Shown here piece after piece: positions 18,278 to 27,348 of a DNA stretch of 56,969 nucleotides; the stretch's first letter is position 1, and the number at the start of each line of letters is the position of its first letter. Made by a program: the position numbers and the translations under genes. Origin of the DNA: Thermovorax subterraneus. GTDB lineage: Bacteria; Bacillota; Thermosediminibacteria; Thermosediminibacterales; Thermosediminibacteraceae. Below the pieces are notes generated by a model. The model did not search any database, was not told where the DNA came from, and was given only the letters and a program-made list of their open reading frames with translations. Location: contig JAKIHM010000015.1 of assembly GCA_021608145.1 (NCBI GenBank), positions 1-56,969 on the forward strand, written 5' to 3'.

Positions 18278-18814
18278 ATGTATACAAGGATTTTAAAAGA
18301 AAAGAAAAAACAAGGCGGTTTTACATTGGTAGAATTGCTCGTGGTAATTGCAATAATCGGTGTTCTCGCTGCAATAATCCTACCTAACGCTTTCAATGCT
18401 ATAGAAAAAAGTAAGGTGGCAGCAGCGGAAGCGGATTATAAGGCGATTAAAGCTGCGGCGCTCAATTATTATACAGATACAGGCACATGGCCAGATGATG
18501 GTGCAGATGATAGTGGGTTTGTGCAATCTGACGGTCAGGATGGCTGGAATGGCCCATACCTTGAGCGCTGGCCGAGCAAGACTCCATGGAGTGGAACGTA
18601 TGCTTATAATAATGACAACGAGGTAGACTTTGACAACAATACGAATACGACCGAGCGTTATCTGACGATCAATAATGTGCCTTTAAGTGCAGCAAAAAGA
18701 ATAGATGTTGATTTAGATGGGACGGAAGATGAGGACAAAGGAATTGTGAGGTACAGTACCGGCTCACCGGTTGACGTTCATATTTTAATTTCAGCTGACG
18801 GGCAAGTACAGTAA
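18278..18814 (+). CDS. Type IV prepilin / GspG-like major pseudopilin 1
   Basis: A 178-residue prepilin: a basic leader ending in GG, then FTLVELLVVIAIIGVLAAII, with cleavage before Phe and Glu at +5. The mature globular part carries DGWNGPYLERWPSKTPWSG, a hallmark of the GspG/major pseudopilin fold, and an Asp/Asn-rich loop that may bind calcium. The ATG at 18278 follows AAGGGAGG. It is cleaved by the PilD encoded downstream and assembled by PilB/PilC. It could be the major pilin of this system. Confidence 0.9.
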   Translation: MYTRILKEKKKQGGFTLVELLVVIAIIGVLAAIILPNAFNAIEKSKVAAAEADYKAIKAAALNYYTDTGTWPDDGADDSGFVQSDGQDGWNGPYLERWPSKTPWSGTYAYNNDNEVDFDNNTNTTERYLTINNVPLSAAKRIDVDLDGTEDEDKGIVRYSTGSPVDVHILISADGQVQ

Positions 18815-18841
18815 ACAGGGATGCGAGCGGGTTGAATCTGG

Positions 18842-19002
18842 TTTGATCCTTCGCCGCAACCAGCGCGGCTTCACCTTTGTAGAAATTTCAACAATGTGGA
18901 AAGGGCAAAGATATCGAGGATGGACACCGAAGTGCTTACCATAAAGGCGACTAGATGTGCCTATTGTGCCGACACCGGTGACTGGCGAATGGGTTTGCCA
19001 TG
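18842..19002 (+). pseudogene. Decayed prepilin gene remnant
   Basis: Between the two intact-looking pilins, one frame reads RRNQRGFTFVEIS, a prepilin cleavage region, then loses homology. Another frame then reads NVERAKISRMDTEVLTIKA and YCADTGDWRMGLP, which parallels the pilin helix and ADTG loop of the neighbours (KAAALAYYADTG). The middle of the hydrophobic helix is deleted and the reading frame is broken. It is the relic of a third tandem pilin copy. Confidence 0.6.
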
Positions 19003-19019
19003 AAGAGGAGTGATATGGC

Positions 19020-19786
19020 TTGATCAACCGAGTTTCAAAAGGCGAAAAAGGATTTACTCTGGTGGAGCTTCTTGTGGTAATAGCCATTATCGGCATCCTT
19101 GCTGCTATTATTTTGCCGACTGTTTTCAAGTCGGTGGAAAAGTCTAAAATAGCCCGTACTGTAGCTGATTTAAAGGCTATTAAGGCGGCTGCTCTTGCCT
19201 ATTATGCGGATACCGGTTGTTTTCCGCCAAATGACGACAACTATGCGGGAGGTCCTACCGGCAATGGTTACCGAGGTATAGATTTTTTGAGAAACCAGAG
19301 TAATGTTGATGGTTGGAACGGTCCTTATCTGGAAAAGTGGCCCGAAGCCCAGTACTGGGCGGGAAATCATGGCGGCACCTACCAGTGGCAGGGTGTTTAC
19401 AGCTATGGCGGGACTCCCTTGGACTTTAATGGTGACAATATAGCGGACCCTTGCATAGAGTTAAACTTTGGAGGGTCGGGTTTTACCGATGACCAGATAG
19501 CGAAAATAGTACAGGAAATCGATAAAATGCTGGATGACGGAGATTTGAAGACAGGCATGTTCAGATACCGCCCCAATAGTAATTGGCCCCAACATGCGGC
19601 ATATTATTGTGTTGCTTTCAGCCAGTAATCACAAAATGTGCTGTGGTCACTATCGGCGGCTTTCCTGACGAAGGGATTCGCGACGCTGTGGACAGGCAAA
19701 TTCGAGAAGATATCGGTTATTCCTATGTAGGAGAGGAAAACGGCAAGTATTATATTTCGGTGGTCATCTGGATGGAAGGATTGTAA
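19020..19786 (+). pseudogene. GspG-like prepilin 2, apparently frameshifted near its C-terminus
   Basis: The first frame (TTG at 19020 after GAGGAG) gives a 202-residue prepilin with leader MINRVSKGEKG, FTLVELLVVIAIIGILAAII and the GspG motif DGWNGPYLEKWPEAQYW, stopping at 19628. Directly after, another frame carries a protein-like tail (CAVVTIGGFPDEGIRDAVDR through YISVVIWMEGL, stop 19786) with no ribosome site of its own. One indel around 19605-19622 would join them into a protein of about 255 residues. The shorter form may still be functional, since pilin 1 also ends early. I call it broken with moderate confidence. Confidence 0.7.
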
Positions 19787-19913
19787 TGAGGATCTTTGCC
19801 GTTGAAAAATGCAAAAATACTGCAAGTTATGCTATAAGTTCGCAATAATTAGCGGACTTCGAGTGGTATAGAGTTTGGAATTTGAGTAGAGGGAAGGGAC
19901 TTAAAAGATAACT

Positions 19914-20672
19914 ATGTTTTGGATGGGGAGTTTCTTCTTACTAGGCCTATTTATCGGAAGTTTCCTTAACGTAGTCATTTACCGCCTGCCGCGAGGAGAG
20001 ACGATAATTTGGGGGCGATCCCGTTGTCCCGCCTGCAGGCGGGTGCTGGCCTGGCGCGACCTCGTGCCGGTGGTAAGTTACCTTGCCCTGCGGGGCAGAT
20101 GCCGCTACTGCGGGGAGAAAATCTCCCCGCGGTACGTGACGGTGGAGCTCCTGACGGGTGCGGTTTTCGCAGTGCTTTTTTGGCATTTCGGGTTGACGGC
20201 GGCGCTTTGGAAATACCTTTTTTTGAGCTGCATCCTGATAGCGGCGTCGTTCATAGACCTGGAACACTACGTTATCCCGGACCGGTTGGTGGCGGCGGGG
20301 TTTATCGGGGCCGGGCTGTTTGAGCTTTATTTTAGGGAAGTTGGATTTTTGTCTTCGTTTTTAGGCAGTGTTGCATCGGGAGGAATCCTGCTTTCGGTCA
20401 TTATCCTGAGCCGCGGCGGAATGGGGCTTGGCGATGCGAAGCTTGCCGCGATGGCGGGATTTTTCCTCGGCTGGCCAAAGGCGGTTTTTTCGCTTTTTTT
20501 GGCTGTAATTTCCGGTGGCATTGTGGCAGCTTTCCTTCTTTTATTAAAGCTCAAGGGGAGGAAGGACGCCGTGCCTTTCGGCCCCTTTATTTCCCTCGGG
20601 GCGATTGCTGGTCTTTTATGGGGAGAGGCCGTTTTTGGGTGGTATGTGAACGTATTTATACACTCCATGTAG
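19914..20672 (+). CDS. pilD: Prepilin peptidase / N-methyltransferase PilD
   Basis: A 252-residue polytopic membrane protease with about eight transmembrane helices. The cytoplasmic zinc loop CPAC...CRYC is present, as are the two catalytic aspartates in FIDLEHYVIPD and GMGLGDAK. It cleaves the leader of the pilins in this locus after Gly and methylates the new N-terminal Phe. The ATG at 19914 is preceded by AGGGAAGGG. The gene is visibly GC-richer than the pilin genes next to it. Confidence 0.95.
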   Translation: MFWMGSFFLLGLFIGSFLNVVIYRLPRGETIIWGRSRCPACRRVLAWRDLVPVVSYLALRGRCRYCGEKISPRYVTVELLTGAVFAVLFWHFGLTAALWKYLFLSCILIAASFIDLEHYVIPDRLVAAGFIGAGLFELYFREVGFLSSFLGSVASGGILLSVIILSRGGMGLGDAKLAAMAGFFLGWPKAVFSLFLAVISGGIVAAFLLLLKLKGRKDAVPFGPFISLGAIAGLLWGEAVFGWYVNVFIHSM

Positions 20673-20713
20673 GGATGACTTATTAAAGGGCGTCTGTTGG
20701 GGAGGCGTAAGCG

Positions 20714-21094
20714 ATGAACTCAAGGCAAAAAATCGGCGGCTTTACCCTTGTCGAGGTGCTCCTTGCGACTCTGATCATAATAGTGGCTACAGTCCCCCTC
20801 ATGGATGCCTTTCTCCAGGGGACAAGATGGACCGCAGAATCTCGGGAGATGATAACGGCCGTGAACCTTGCGCAGATGGTGCTGGAAAAATTGGATGATA
20901 TAGAGTATGATAAGTTGGATGCTTCGGAGGTTACAGAGCCGATTCCCTTTGGTGAATATCCACAATATAAATACCAACTACTGGTGGAGGGTTATGGGAT
21001 AGAAGGGATAAAGAGAATAAAAGTTACGGTATACGATGCCGATACCATGAAGGAGCTTGCGACTCTGGTGACCGACAGGAGTGACTGGCGATGA
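20714..21094 (+). CDS. Minor prepilin, PilV/GspI-like
   Basis: A 126-residue prepilin with leader MNSRQKIGG and methylation segment FTLVEVLLATLIIIVATVPL. The short globular part and its place at the head of three minor-pilin-like genes resemble PilV/GspI. Minor pilins prime assembly at the pilus tip. It has a GGGGAGG ribosome site, and its stop overlaps the next start by 4 bases. Confidence 0.85.
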   Translation: MNSRQKIGGFTLVEVLLATLIIIVATVPLMDAFLQGTRWTAESREMITAVNLAQMVLEKLDDIEYDKLDASEVTEPIPFGEYPQYKYQLLVEGYGIEGIKRIKVTVYDADTMKELATLVTDRSDWR

Positions 21095-21627
21095 ACGAAA
21101 GCAAAAATTCTAGAGCGGCTTTCACCCTAATAGAAGTCGTCGTCGCCCTTTCGGTGTTCACGCTCGTTGTAGGAGCAGTCCTTACCCTCTACCAGCAATC
21201 GATTCTTACCTGGAAGAGGGATGAAGCGAGGTTTGACGTACAGGAGGAATTGAAATATGCTCTTGAGTGTATGAGCAGGGACATAATGTCTGCGGTAGAG
21301 GTAATTGATTTAGAAAAATCGAAACTACGTATGAAAGTAATACCGCAGCGCAGTGCTTCCCAAGGCATTGTGGATGCAAAAGAAGTAGTTTATGAATGGG
21401 ACTCGGCAAATGAAGAATTGATAAAAATATTCGAAGGGAAACGGGAAGTCCTAGCAAGAAAGGTAACCGGCTTTGAAGTCGGATATTACAATGGCAACAA
21501 TATTGCTACTAGCCCCGAAAATGTAAGGAGAATAGAAATCGCCTTAACGGCCAGAATAGGGATCTCGCAAGAAAACACGGCAGAGATGACGGTGAAAACC
21601 TCGGCTGTTATTAGGGCTTTCAGGTAG
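21091..21627 (+). CDS. Minor prepilin, PilW/GspJ-like
   Basis: A 178-residue prepilin: leader MNESKNSRAA, then FTLIEVVVALSVFTLVVGAV. The residue before the Phe is Ala rather than the usual Gly, a tolerated but less common cleavage site. The downstream YALECMSRDIMSA resembles PilW/GspJ. It overlaps the preceding minor pilin by 4 bases (ATGA) and probably forms part of the same tip complex. Confidence 0.82.
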   Translation: MNESKNSRAAFTLIEVVVALSVFTLVVGAVLTLYQQSILTWKRDEARFDVQEELKYALECMSRDIMSAVEVIDLEKSKLRMKVIPQRSASQGIVDAKEVVYEWDSANEELIKIFEGKREVLARKVTGFEVGYYNGNNIATSPENVRRIEIALTARIGISQENTAEMTVKTSAVIRAFR

Positions 21628-21639
21628 GAGGGGTCGGTT

Positions 21640-22857
21640 TTGGCTTTTTTTTTATACTTAAGACAAGATAAAAAAAGGGGACAGGCTCTCGTTCTGGTGC
21701 TGCTGGTGTTGGCCGTTATAATGATTTTAAGTGCTGCAACGCTTACCCTGGCCGCAAGCCACAGGCTCTCCGTGAGCAAGCTGAGCGGCCGGATGCAGGC
21801 ACTTTACACGGCACAGGCCGGAGTGGAAAGGGCGCTTGTTATGATAAAGAAAAATCCCGGCCTCCTTGAGGCAATTTCCCGAGGTCCGCTCCAAATGATT
21901 TCAGACGAAATATATCTTGAAAGGGGCGGGAAAAAAAGTTACATTAAAAATGTGACTGCCGAAAAGGTTGATGATGAAGGAAGACTAAAGATAACTTCTG
22001 TCGGTACGTTCGGGAATGCAAGGAAGATAGTCGTAGCTGTGGTGCGGCATTTCCACAAATATGCTTATTATTTAAAAGGCATTAGTGTTCTTCCTAGGGA
22101 AGATGGCTATACCTTAAATTTAAATGGCAGTTTCACTCTGGTTGGGAGCATAGAGACGAGACCTGCACTTTTCGTAAGGGGTGGAATAAATATTAGCGGA
22201 AGCGTCGAAATAAGAAACTTTGAAATTTACGCATCGGGGGAAATAAGCTATAAGGAAAAAAACTTACAGGATTGCGGGGTGTATCCTTATTATGGGAAAA
22301 TACCGGAATTTCCGAATATTAATGCAAACTGGTATAGGGCGAAGGCAATTGAACAGGGTCAATTTTACCAAGGAGATGTTACTTTTCCCGAAGTCCTTGG
22401 AAACGAGGAAGATGACAAAAAGGGCAAAAAAAGAGATGAAGGGGAAAGTATTACGCCCTATTCCGGTATATATTTTATCGATGGTGATGCAAGTATCAAA
22501 GGAAACTATAGCGGTCAGGCAGTAATTTTTGCAACGGGAAGTATAAATGTCACAGGTGATCTGGTTGCGGATGACAAAGAAACGGATATGCTCATCCTTA
22601 TCGGTTTGGGGGATGTGAATATAAGAAACCATAAGGTCGATGCCCTTGTTGTGGCAAATAATTATTTTAAGGCCAATGGAAATGGGAGATTATCAGGAGG
22701 AATAGTTACTAGAAATATAGATGTCAATGGAAATATCGACATAGAGGTCGATCAATCGCTGATTGAGGCGCATTCCGAGCTCTTGGAGCTTGCTTTCGGA
22801 GAAGGTGGCGGAGCTTCCGGTATGGAGATTGAAATCGAAAGCTGGAGTGTGCAATAA
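21640..22857 (+). CDS. PilX-like pilus assembly protein with C-terminal beta-rich region
   Basis: A 405-residue protein with a basic N-terminus, one hydrophobic helix (ALVLVLLVLAVIMILSAATL) and the AQAGVERAL segment found in PilX N-terminal domains. The start is TTG 21640, supported by AGGAGGGG. The long C-terminal part has repeated NGS/GNI-type turns (SGSVEIRNFEIYASGEI; ATGSINVTGDL), suggestive of a right-handed beta-helix or bactofilin-like stack. It has no typical prepilin FTLxE motif. It probably acts at the pilus tip or in adhesion. Confidence 0.75.
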   Translation: MAFFLYLRQDKKRGQALVLVLLVLAVIMILSAATLTLAASHRLSVSKLSGRMQALYTAQAGVERALVMIKKNPGLLEAISRGPLQMISDEIYLERGGKKSYIKNVTAEKVDDEGRLKITSVGTFGNARKIVVAVVRHFHKYAYYLKGISVLPREDGYTLNLNGSFTLVGSIETRPALFVRGGINISGSVEIRNFEIYASGEISYKEKNLQDCGVYPYYGKIPEFPNINANWYRAKAIEQGQFYQGDVTFPEVLGNEEDDKKGKKRDEGESITPYSGIYFIDGDASIKGNYSGQAVIFATGSINVTGDLVADDKETDMLILIGLGDVNIRNHKVDALVVANNYFKANGNGRLSGGIVTRNIDVNGNIDIEVDQSLIEAHSELLELAFGEGGGASGMEIEIESWSVQ

Positions 22858-22876
22858 ATATTTTGGGGGTCGGAAA

Positions 22877-23770
22877 GTGGGCATATTTGGGTTTGGGAGT
22901 AAAAGTTTTTTGGGTGTGGACATAGGAACCAGCCGTATAAAAGTAGTGGCCGTTGATAAGGGTAGGGTAATGGGGAAGGGTTCGGCGACGATTGAGGAAA
23001 ATGGGGCGGATGATTTTTCAAAAATAAAAAGTGCCCTTGAAATGGCATTGGAGCAGGTAGGGGTGCGCGTATCCGAAGCGGCTCTTGCGTTAGGTGCTGA
23101 CAAGGCCGTTGTAAGGTATGTGCTTTTGCCGAAGATGCCCGAAAAAGACCTTAGAGCAGGGTTGAAGTACGAAGCGTCTAAGTATTTGCCCATTGCAGAC
23201 CAAAACGTGGTGGTCGACTTTACAATTTTAGAAGACAATGTGGAAGGTGAACCCGGGAAGATTAGGGTTCTCCTTGCTGCTTTGAGGCGGGATCTGGCAG
23301 AAAAATATCACGAACTATTCAAGCAAACAGGCCTGAAATTGAAAGCAATTGATTTGGTCCCGCTTGCTCTTTGCCGTCTCTTCAGGACATTGGGCGAAAG
23401 AGGTAATATTATAGCCATGGACATCGGTGAAAACTATAGCCACGTAGTGCTGATAGAATTGGGGAAGCTGGCATTCAGCAGAGCGGTAAACATTGGATAC
23501 AAGGAAATGACAAGAGTAGCGTTTCCATCAGGTTTAAACCCTGCGGCAGATCTGGTGCAGGAGATAAGGCGTTCTCTTGACTTCTACCGAATGCAGAAGA
23601 AGTTTGACTACATCCCCGAGAAATTGCTTATCTGCGGAGGAGGAGGATATATATCAAATATCGAATCTATTTTGGAAGAAGGGCTGGGAATTTCATCTGA
23701 AGTGGTAACTCCTCTAGGCCTCGGGTCCGAATACGCTGTAGCAGTAGGTTTGGCATTGAGGGAGAGATGA
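22877..23770 (+). CDS. pilM: Type IV pilus assembly ATPase-fold protein PilM
   Basis: A 297-residue actin-like protein: FLGVDIGTSRIKVVAV (phosphate 1), MPEKDLRAGLKYEASKYLPI and the second ATP-binding portion MDIGENYSHVVLIE. The start is GTG 22877, with GGGGGT about 7 bases upstream; the 38 upstream codons overlap the previous gene and are not PilM-like. PilM sits in the cytoplasm and binds the N-terminal tail of PilN, whose gene follows 3 bases later. Confidence 0.93.
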   Translation: MGIFGFGSKSFLGVDIGTSRIKVVAVDKGRVMGKGSATIEENGADDFSKIKSALEMALEQVGVRVSEAALALGADKAVVRYVLLPKMPEKDLRAGLKYEASKYLPIADQNVVVDFTILEDNVEGEPGKIRVLLAALRRDLAEKYHELFKQTGLKLKAIDLVPLALCRLFRTLGERGNIIAMDIGENYSHVVLIELGKLAFSRAVNIGYKEMTRVAFPSGLNPAADLVQEIRRSLDFYRMQKKFDYIPEKLLICGGGGYISNIESILEEGLGISSEVVTPLGLGSEYAVAVGLALRER

Positions 23771-23773
23771 CTA

Positions 23774-24319
23774 GTGCACGAAATAAATCTCCTTCCAGAA
23801 GAATTGCGGCGTTCTAGGAAAAAACTGTTCAACTTACAATTACCTAGCGTACTGCTGGGAACGGCCTTTTTTATCCTTCTTTCATTTCACTTGTTTTTGC
23901 TCATAAATTCGCAGTTTTTGGGAAAAAAGCTCGAAAATGTAAAACGAGAGATAGAGTTTTACGAGGCTAGAGAAAAAGAAGTAGTTCGACAACAAGAACT
24001 GTGGCAAAATCTACAAAAGAAAAAAGAAGAAGTAAAAAAAGTGGCAGAAAGCAGGATTTTTTGGTCAAAATTTTTAATTGAAGTAGAAGAAGTGCTTCCA
24101 CAAGATGTATGGCTGAAATCTATAGAGGTCGGGCCAGAGAACAAATTGAAGGTAGTAGGTGTTTCTTCCAGCTTCAAGAGAATCGGCGATTTTTACGTGG
24201 CCTTGAAGGAAGTTTCCTTGCTTGAAAACGTAACTCTGGAATCGGTTCAAGAAAAGGGTGAAGATGAAAGTGGGAGATCCCTTTTGGAATTCACAGTTAT
24301 CGCTGATATATTCCCATAG
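23774..24319 (+). CDS. pilN: Type IV pilus alignment protein PilN
   Basis: A 181-residue protein starting (GTG) with MHEINLLPEELR, the INLLP motif by which PilN binds PilM. One transmembrane helix (LLGTAFFILLSFHLFLLI) and a coiled coil (about residues 50-95) lead to a small ferredoxin-like domain containing VLPQDVWLKSIEVG. It anchors PilM to the membrane and pairs with PilO. Confidence 0.9.
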   Translation: MHEINLLPEELRRSRKKLFNLQLPSVLLGTAFFILLSFHLFLLINSQFLGKKLENVKREIEFYEAREKEVVRQQELWQNLQKKKEEVKKVAESRIFWSKFLIEVEEVLPQDVWLKSIEVGPENKLKVVGVSSSFKRIGDFYVALKEVSLLENVTLESVQEKGEDESGRSLLEFTVIADIFP

Positions 24320-24349
24320 GCGATAAAGTTTTTAGAAAGGGCGAAAACC

Positions 24350-25006
24350 ATGCAGGAAAAAGGCAAGAAGTTGCTTTATATGCTTATTGTCCTTTTATTA
24401 TTTTTGATCTCAGGATCAATTAAGGGAGCTTTGCCTCATTACATTGAACTCAGGTCGCAATTGAAGGCTGAAAATGACAAACTCTCTCTACTAAAGCAGC
24501 GGGTAGGAAATTTACCGGAAATAGTAAATAAAAAAGAAGCGGCCAAACAGGAATTGTATGACCTTTTAAAAGAATTAGATGTTGATTTTGATGACGATGT
24601 TTCATTTTTGCTTTCAGTAAACCCGCCTCAGTCAGGGTTAAGGATAACTAAGTTTCGCCCTCTTGAAGAAGGGAATTTAGAGACTTTGAGTTTCAGACCT
24701 TTTGAAGTAGAAGTTGCCGGGAATTACGAAGATCTAATAGGGTATTTAGTTTATCTTGAAAATCTCAAAGCTTTGACGGAAATAAGGGAACTTAAAATAA
24801 ATGAAGATGAGAGAAATCAAGGAGCGGTAAAGGCAAGTTTTATTATTCGGCTATATAAATTAGGATTAACGGGAGAAGTGATGAATGAAGTAGGACCTGG
24901 ATTATTGTCTTATAAAGAAGAATACAAGGAACTCTTGCCGCCAAATGGGAGAAATATCTTCGAAAAAGGCAGCAAAAATTTGACCAGTACTAATGGAGAA
25001 AAATGA
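24350..25006 (+). CDS. pilO: Type IV pilus alignment protein PilO-like
   Basis: A 218-residue protein with one N-terminal transmembrane helix (LLYMLIVLLLFLISGSI), a coiled coil (about 30-75) and an alpha/beta domain including FEVEVAGNYEDLIGYLVYLE, the PilO signature. Its place directly after pilN supports the call. It ends the pilus operon; no pilP or pilQ follows, consistent with a single-membrane cell. Confidence 0.87.
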   Translation: MQEKGKKLLYMLIVLLLFLISGSIKGALPHYIELRSQLKAENDKLSLLKQRVGNLPEIVNKKEAAKQELYDLLKELDVDFDDDVSFLLSVNPPQSGLRITKFRPLEEGNLETLSFRPFEVEVAGNYEDLIGYLVYLENLKALTEIRELKINEDERNQGAVKASFIIRLYKLGLTGEVMNEVGPGLLSYKEEYKELLPPNGRNIFEKGSKNLTSTNGEK

Positions 25007-25029
25007 TTTAATAACAAAAAAGCAAAAAA

Positions 25030-25067
25030 GGCAAGGGGATGTTGATCGCCTTGCCAACATAATTTTT
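25030..25067. terminator. Terminator between pilO and the glutamate synthase genes
   Basis: GGCAAGG (25030-25036) and CCTTGCC (25049-25055) form a 7-bp stem, with T-rich sequence after it on plus and an A run before it that gives T's on minus. It separates two convergent operons. The stem is shared with terminators at 8731 and 33341. Confidence 0.8.
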
Positions 25068-25068
25068 A

Positions 25069-25806
25069 TCAATAAGCGTACATTTGACCGTAAGGCCTGT
25101 GACTCTTGGGTCTTAATTTTAAGAACTGATGAGAGAGTATAGAATTGGGATCAGTTATACCGAAGGCATCGCAGAATTCCTGGATTATGTTTTTTAGTGC
25201 TGATAAGTCATTTTCGTCTATTTCTTCAATGCTCACGTCGTGGGCGACGTGACTTTTATTTATGCTCCCCCTTATATATATCGTGCCGCCGTGCATTCCG
25301 GTAGCTATGAATCTTCCAACAATCGGGTCCTTCTCCCTGCCAAAAATTCCTAGAACGACTAATATTCCTCCTGCCATGTATTCGCCGAGAAAGTCACCGG
25401 CTTTACCGCCGATGACGATAACGGGACACTGGTCTTTGTAGGCCTTAATATGAATTCCGGTTCTGTAGCCTACTGAGCCCTTTATAAAAATCTTGCCCCC
25501 TCTCATCGAAAGCCCTACCACATTTCCCGCATCTTTATGCACTACTATTTTACCGTTATTCATGGTGTTTCCTATTACATCCTGGCAACTTCCAAAAACG
25601 TTGATGACCGGGCCATCCATAAAAGCTCCAAGGTCGCTGCCCGGAGTTCCGTAGACATTTATCGTAACTTTTTCTCCTATACCCGTGCCTATATAGCGCT
25701 GGCCTAGGACGTTTACAATGTCGATCTCTTTAATCCCTTTTAGCACCGCATCGTGAATCCTCTCGTTTAGTTCCCTGTAATGCATTCCTCTTGCGTCAAT
25801 TTTCAT
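25069..25806 (-). CDS. Glutamate synthase GXGXG-domain subunit (GltB domain 3)
   Basis: A 245-residue protein made of the right-handed beta-helix repeats that end large-subunit glutamate synthase: GQRYIGTGIGEKVTINVYG, the run of GG-containing turns such as GGKIFIKGSVGYRTGIH and GGTIYIRG. In split systems this domain is a separate subunit that contacts the FMN domain. It is the last gene of the gltB transcript, 40 bases after the FMN subunit gene. Confidence 0.9.
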   Translation of the reverse strand: MKIDARGMHYRELNERIHDAVLKGIKEIDIVNVLGQRYIGTGIGEKVTINVYGTPGSDLGAFMDGPVINVFGSCQDVIGNTMNNGKIVVHKDAGNVVGLSMRGGKIFIKGSVGYRTGIHIKAYKDQCPVIVIGGKAGDFLGEYMAGGILVVLGIFGREKDPIVGRFIATGMHGGTIYIRGSINKSHVAHDVSIEEIDENDLSALKNIIQEFCDAFGITDPNSILSHQFLKLRPKSHRPYGQMYAY

Positions 25807-25845
25807 TATTATATCCCTCCGGAAGAATTATGAAATGCTTGAGAT

Positions 25846-27348
25846 TTATCTGCCGGCCGGTTTTATCCCGAGGACGTCCAGATAAACTTCATCTAGGTCA
25901 ATGCCTCTTAGCCTTTCCCGGTTGCCCCGAAGGCTCTCAATCGAATTAATACCTAATGCTCCCAGGATTTCTTTGATTTCCAGGTTCCAGGCTTTTACTA
26001 AATTTGTTACCCTTAAGGCTCCTTCTTCCACATTTAAGCGCCTTGTAAGTTCGGGTTTTTGCGTGGTTATGCCCCATGCGCAAAGGCCCGTGTAACATTT
26101 CTGGCAAAGGTGGCAGCCTAATGCAATAAGAGCTGCTGTACCGATAGCAACAGCGTCTGCACCAAGGGCTATGGCTTTTAGAACGTCAGCACTGCTTCTT
26201 ATCCCTCCGCTCGCGACAATCGATGCCAGATGACGTATGCCTTCTTTTCGAAGCTGTTCGTCGACCCGTGCAAGGGCAATTTCTATCGGCAACCCTGCGT
26301 GGTCCCTTATCACCTTTGGGGAAGCTCCCGTGCCACCTCTGAAGCCGTCGATAGTGATGATATCGGCTCCGGCTCTTACCACTCCGCTGGCGATGGCCGC
26401 CACGTTGTGAACGGCAGCTATTTTCACCCCGACCGGCTTTCTATATCGGGTGGCCTCCTTTATAGCGTAAATAAGCTGCCTTAAATCTTCGATAGAATAA
26501 ATATCATGATGGGGCGCAGGGGATATGGCGTCCGTTCCGGCCGGTATCATCCTGGTTCTTGATATTTCCTCGGTTACTTTCTCGCCTGGCAGGTGTCCGC
26601 CAATGCCAGGTTTTGCCCCCTGGCCGATTTTTATCTCGATCGCGGCACAGGAGTTCAAGTACTCTAGATTTACCCCGAACCTCCCGGAAGCTATTTGCAC
26701 AACGATGTGGTCTTTATAGGGTAAGAGCTCTTGAGGCAGACCGCCCTCTCCGGTGTTCATGATGGTTCCTAATTCTTTAGCTGCTCTTGCCAGGATTAAA
26801 TGCACGTTTAGGCTTACCGCGCCGTAAGACATTCCTGCAAAAATTACAGGGGTTTCGAGCTTTATTTGAGGTTCCATTACCGTAGTAAGTTTTATCTCGC
26901 CGGATTTGTCGTGCCAGAATTCCAGTTTTTCCGGTTTTTTACCAAGATAAGTGCGAAGTTCCATGGGTTCTCTCAAAGGATCTATGGATGGATTCGTCAC
27001 CTGACACGCATCTATAAGCATCTTATCCCAAAGAACGGGGTAAGGTTTGTCATTGCCGCAGCCGGTGAGTATCTTACCGCCGGTATCTGCCTGCTTTTTT
27101 ATATCGCGGAGTATTTCTTCCGTCCAAAGATGATTTTCTTTGAAACTGACCGGGTATTTTAAGATGGTTATAGCAGATGCTGGACAGCAGGCAGCGCATC
27201 TATGACATGCTACGCACTTTTCATGGTTAATTTTAATTTTTTCCCCATCCCATGAAAATACTCCGAAACTGCACTCCTTAATACAACGCCGGCACTTTAT
27301 ACAATTTTCGCTTACCTTGACTAAAAATTCAGGGTATGAAAAATTCAT
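25846..27348 (-). CDS. Glutamate synthase FMN/iron-sulfur subunit (GltB domain 2)
   Basis: A 500-residue subunit: two N-terminal 4Fe-4S clusters (CIKCRRCIKEC and CVACHRCAACC), then the FMN-binding synthase barrel with GMSYGAVSLNVH, PGIGGHLPGEKV, VKIAAVHNVAAIASGV and the CHLCQKCYTGLC cysteines. It makes glutamate from 2-oxoglutarate and the ammonia delivered by the amidotransferase subunit. The extra ferredoxin-like domain suggests ferredoxin or another iron-sulfur donor. No NADPH-binding GltD is present in this operon. Confidence 0.92.
   Translation of the reverse strand: MNFSYPEFLVKVSENCIKCRRCIKECSFGVFSWDGEKIKINHEKCVACHRCAACCPASAITILKYPVSFKENHLWTEEILRDIKKQADTGGKILTGCGNDKPYPVLWDKMLIDACQVTNPSIDPLREPMELRTYLGKKPEKLEFWHDKSGEIKLTTVMEPQIKLETPVIFAGMSYGAVSLNVHLILARAAKELGTIMNTGEGGLPQELLPYKDHIVVQIASGRFGVNLEYLNSCAAIEIKIGQGAKPGIGGHLPGEKVTEEISRTRMIPAGTDAISPAPHHDIYSIEDLRQLIYAIKEATRYRKPVGVKIAAVHNVAAIASGVVRAGADIITIDGFRGGTGASPKVIRDHAGLPIEIALARVDEQLRKEGIRHLASIVASGGIRSSADVLKAIALGADAVAIGTAALIALGCHLCQKCYTGLCAWGITTQKPELTRRLNVEEGALRVTNLVKAWNLEIKEILGALGINSIESLRGNRERLRGIDLDEVYLDVLGIKPAGR

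Noticed and set aside
19583-19786. A separate 67-residue gene after pilin 2
   Set aside because: No ribosome site or typical N-terminus, and it reads as the natural tail of the pilin after one indel; treated as part of a frameshifted pilin.
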